From NCBI GenBank assembly GCA_030748575.1, contig JASMLR010000007.1, forward strand, positions 1 through 64,000: a stretch of 64,000 bases of DNA. Direction: 5' to 3'. Each line of letters starts with the position of its first letter. Positions within the stretch are counted from its first letter, which is position 1. The notes beneath the pieces were generated by a model. The model did not search any database, was not told the DNA's origin, and saw only the letters and a program-made list of their open reading frames with translations. This document shows, in pieces, positions 62,689 through 64,000 of the stretch. The DNA is from Phycisphaerales bacterium (GTDB lineage Bacteria; Planctomycetota; Phycisphaerae; Phycisphaerales; SM1A02). The position numbers were made by a program, and so were the translations under genes.

Positions 62689-64000
62689 TTATCGGGCTCT
62701 CAGCCGAGCGGCGGCCGCCTCAAGCCACTCGGCGTCCGGCATGCCCCACGGGCGGAACTTCTCGATGGTGCCGAATGCGTCCAGGTGCAGCAACGCCCGA
62801 TGCGGGCCGAGGTCGGCGGCGGTCGTGGCGTCAATCAACTGTCCCGAGTCGTTGGCCCCCATCTGGAACAGGACTCTGGCGTGGAACTCGCGTTGGCTTG
62901 CCCGGCTCAGTCCGCGGTTCACGTTGTTCAGCCCGTCGTACCACAGCAGGGAGTGGATTCCGGCCACCGGACCATCCCGCAGCAGGGCGGCGAGTTGCCG
63001 GTCCGGCTTTGCGGCGGCATCGTCGTCCATGGAGAAGGAGAAGTCGTCATCGGCAGGTCGAAGTGCCGGAATGCGTCCCGGCTCCAGACCGAGGATCAGG
63101 ATGTGCGCGCCGGTGCCACGCCCGCCGCCGGCCCGCGACTCAAGGATGTCGGTGAGCCGCTGCAGTTCGGGCTGGACGTTTTGGGCGGTGACGCGCGTGA
63201 CCTGATGCGGCAACTGATCGCCGAACATGGCGAGCTGACCGGCAAACAACGCGTCCGGTGGCGCGCCATCCAGAATCCAGACCATCAGGCCCTCGGCATC
63301 CGGCGTGTCGGTTGCCGGCAGTTCGGCTGCGGCCTGCAGCAAGGCTGCGATCATCAGCGCATTGGCCGCTTCGGCGTGCTGTCCGACGAGCAGCGCGTTG
63401 GAACCGGACTGGGCCCTGAGCGTGATGTGCGTCTTGGCGGTGATCGCAATCGGATCTCCGAGCAGCAGCGGGATCGTGTCTGTTGCGGCCGGCGGGGCGG
63501 CCAGACGCTCCTGGATGGCCTCGTCGCTGGAGAGGAGGGACGGCACGTTGCCGCGAAAGACAAACTGCGGACGGTCGGCGTTCGGAAAGCGCTGGTGGTC
63601 GAGCGTCTGCAGCCCCTCGAGGATGGTGTCACGCTCCGCGTCTGCGAGCCACACCACCTGGAATGGAGTGTTCCCCTCCAACTTGCCACCGGCGTCGTTG
63701 TAGATGGCGTCGCCCGGCCGGCGGAGCATGCGTGCTGCCGGATTGTCGTCGCTCAGGATCAGGTAGGAGTCGGCCTCAGTGCACTGCAGCGCGATCCGAA
63801 CGCCCATCTGCCCGAGTGTGCTGCGGGCGAGGGAGAACGCGCCGTCGAGGGTCTGTGAACCCATCAGGACGTGCATGCCGAAGGCCCGCCCCTGACGAAC
63901 GAGGCGGTCGAGTAGCAGCCCCGCTTCCTGGGCGATCTGATCGTCATCGACGAAGAACTCCTGGAACTCGTCGACCACGAGCAGGATCCTGGGCATTCGC
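62689..64000 (-). CDS. tandem FtsK/EssC-like ATPase, C-terminal part (partial)
   Basis: About 437 residues in the window; the N-terminal part lies beyond 64000. A Walker B 'ILLVVDEFQEFF' and 'LVRQGRAFGMHVLMGSQTL' mark one FtsK/SpoIIIE ATPase domain. A second, degenerate domain follows: the loop LLVGQHAEAANALMI stands where GxxxxGKS would be, and 'ILILGLEPGR' where Walker B would be. The ending 'RVLFQMGANDSGQLIDATTAADLG...ALLHLDAFGTIEKFRPWGMPD' resembles the C-terminal domains of EssC/EccC type VII secretion ATPases more than the DNA-pump FtsK gamma domain. It could be a T7SS-type or a planctomycetal FtsK variant; upstream sequence would decide. Confidence 0.8.
   Translation of the reverse strand, partial: RMPRILLVVDEFQEFFVDDDQIAQEAGLLLDRLVRQGRAFGMHVLMGSQTLDGAFSLARSTLGQMGVRIALQCTEADSYLILSDDNPAARMLRRPGDAIYNDAGGKLEGNTPFQVVWLADAERDTILEGLQTLDHQRFPNADRPQFVFRGNVPSLLSSDEAIQERLAAPPAATDTIPLLLGDPIAITAKTHITLRAQSGSNALLVGQHAEAANALMIAALLQAAAELPATDTPDAEGLMVWILDGAPPDALFAGQLAMFGDQLPHQVTRVTAQNVQPELQRLTDILESRAGGGRGTGAHILILGLEPGRIPALRPADDDFSFSMDDDAAAKPDRQLAALLRDGPVAGIHSLLWYDGLNNVNRGLSRASQREFHARVLFQMGANDSGQLIDATTAADLGPHRALLHLDAFGTIEKFRPWGMPDAEWLEAAAARLRAR

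Overview
The window is high-GC bacterial chromosome that looks like Planctomycetota, probably the Phycisphaerae side. Supporting signs: a 16S rRNA 3' end with no tRNA or 23S after it for more than 500 bp (unlinked rRNA genes are common in this phylum); a protein of the Minf_1886 family, known almost only from planctomycetes and verrucomicrobia; a TIGR02999-type ECF sigma factor next to a large Ser/Thr kinase; a secreted protein with a dockerin-like tail; and a lipoprotein related to FlgI. The placement is inference from gene content; no database search was run.

Layout. 1-256: 16S rRNA 3' end. 257-801: non-coding, with hairpins and short repeats. 802-2625: secreted nuclease-fold protein with dockerin repeats. 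11715-2738 (minus): eight-gene MoxR/Bat operon, moxR, DUF58, lipoprotein, batA, batB, poly-Gln TPR batC, batD, batE, tightly packed with several start/stop overlaps. 12647-16667: MtfA-like peptidase, chorismate mutase/prephenate dehydrogenase, glutamate dehydrogenase and two small unknown genes. 20027-16689 (minus): sigma factor and kinase. 20156-25804: imuA-imuB-dnaE2 mutagenic translesion cassette. 28776-25676 (minus): OmpA-like lipoprotein, MlaE permease, a transglutaminase fold that has lost its active site, and a membrane zinc-ribbon protein. 28915-32023: amidohydrolase, Minf_1886 protein, AI-2E-type permease. 37375-32030 (minus): recG, polX, ffh, divergent from xseA-xseB-prepilin peptidase-OmpA-like lipoprotein. 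41131-43008: kup. 44847-43076 (minus): mlaF-mlaD. 44875-52667: Nudix, rhomboid, tgt, yajC, secDF, LysM protein. 54584-52657 (minus): FAD oxidoreductase and aldo/keto reductase. 54674-56556: NAD-type isocitrate dehydrogenase and an alpha/beta hydrolase. 60285-56590 (minus): smc. 62292-60490 (minus): FlgI-like lipoprotein with HEAT repeats. 62534-62346: small ORF. 64000-62689 (minus): C-terminal part of a tandem FtsK/EssC-like ATPase.

How the genes work together. Most of the window is core chromosome: translation and secretion (tgt, yajC, secDF, ffh), repair (recG, polX, xseAB, imuAB-dnaE2), chromosome organisation (smc), envelope lipid transport split over two loci (mlaE apart from mlaFD), and nitrogen or aromatic amino-acid metabolism. 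I see no IS element, prophage, CRISPR array or defence island. The least ordinary pieces are the FlgI-like HEAT lipoprotein, the inactivated transglutaminase fold beside MlaE, the poly-Gln BatC, the imuA promoter with a GAAC direct repeat inside its spacer, and the EssC-like tandem ATPase at the right edge with a hairpin-rich gap and a small ORF downstream.
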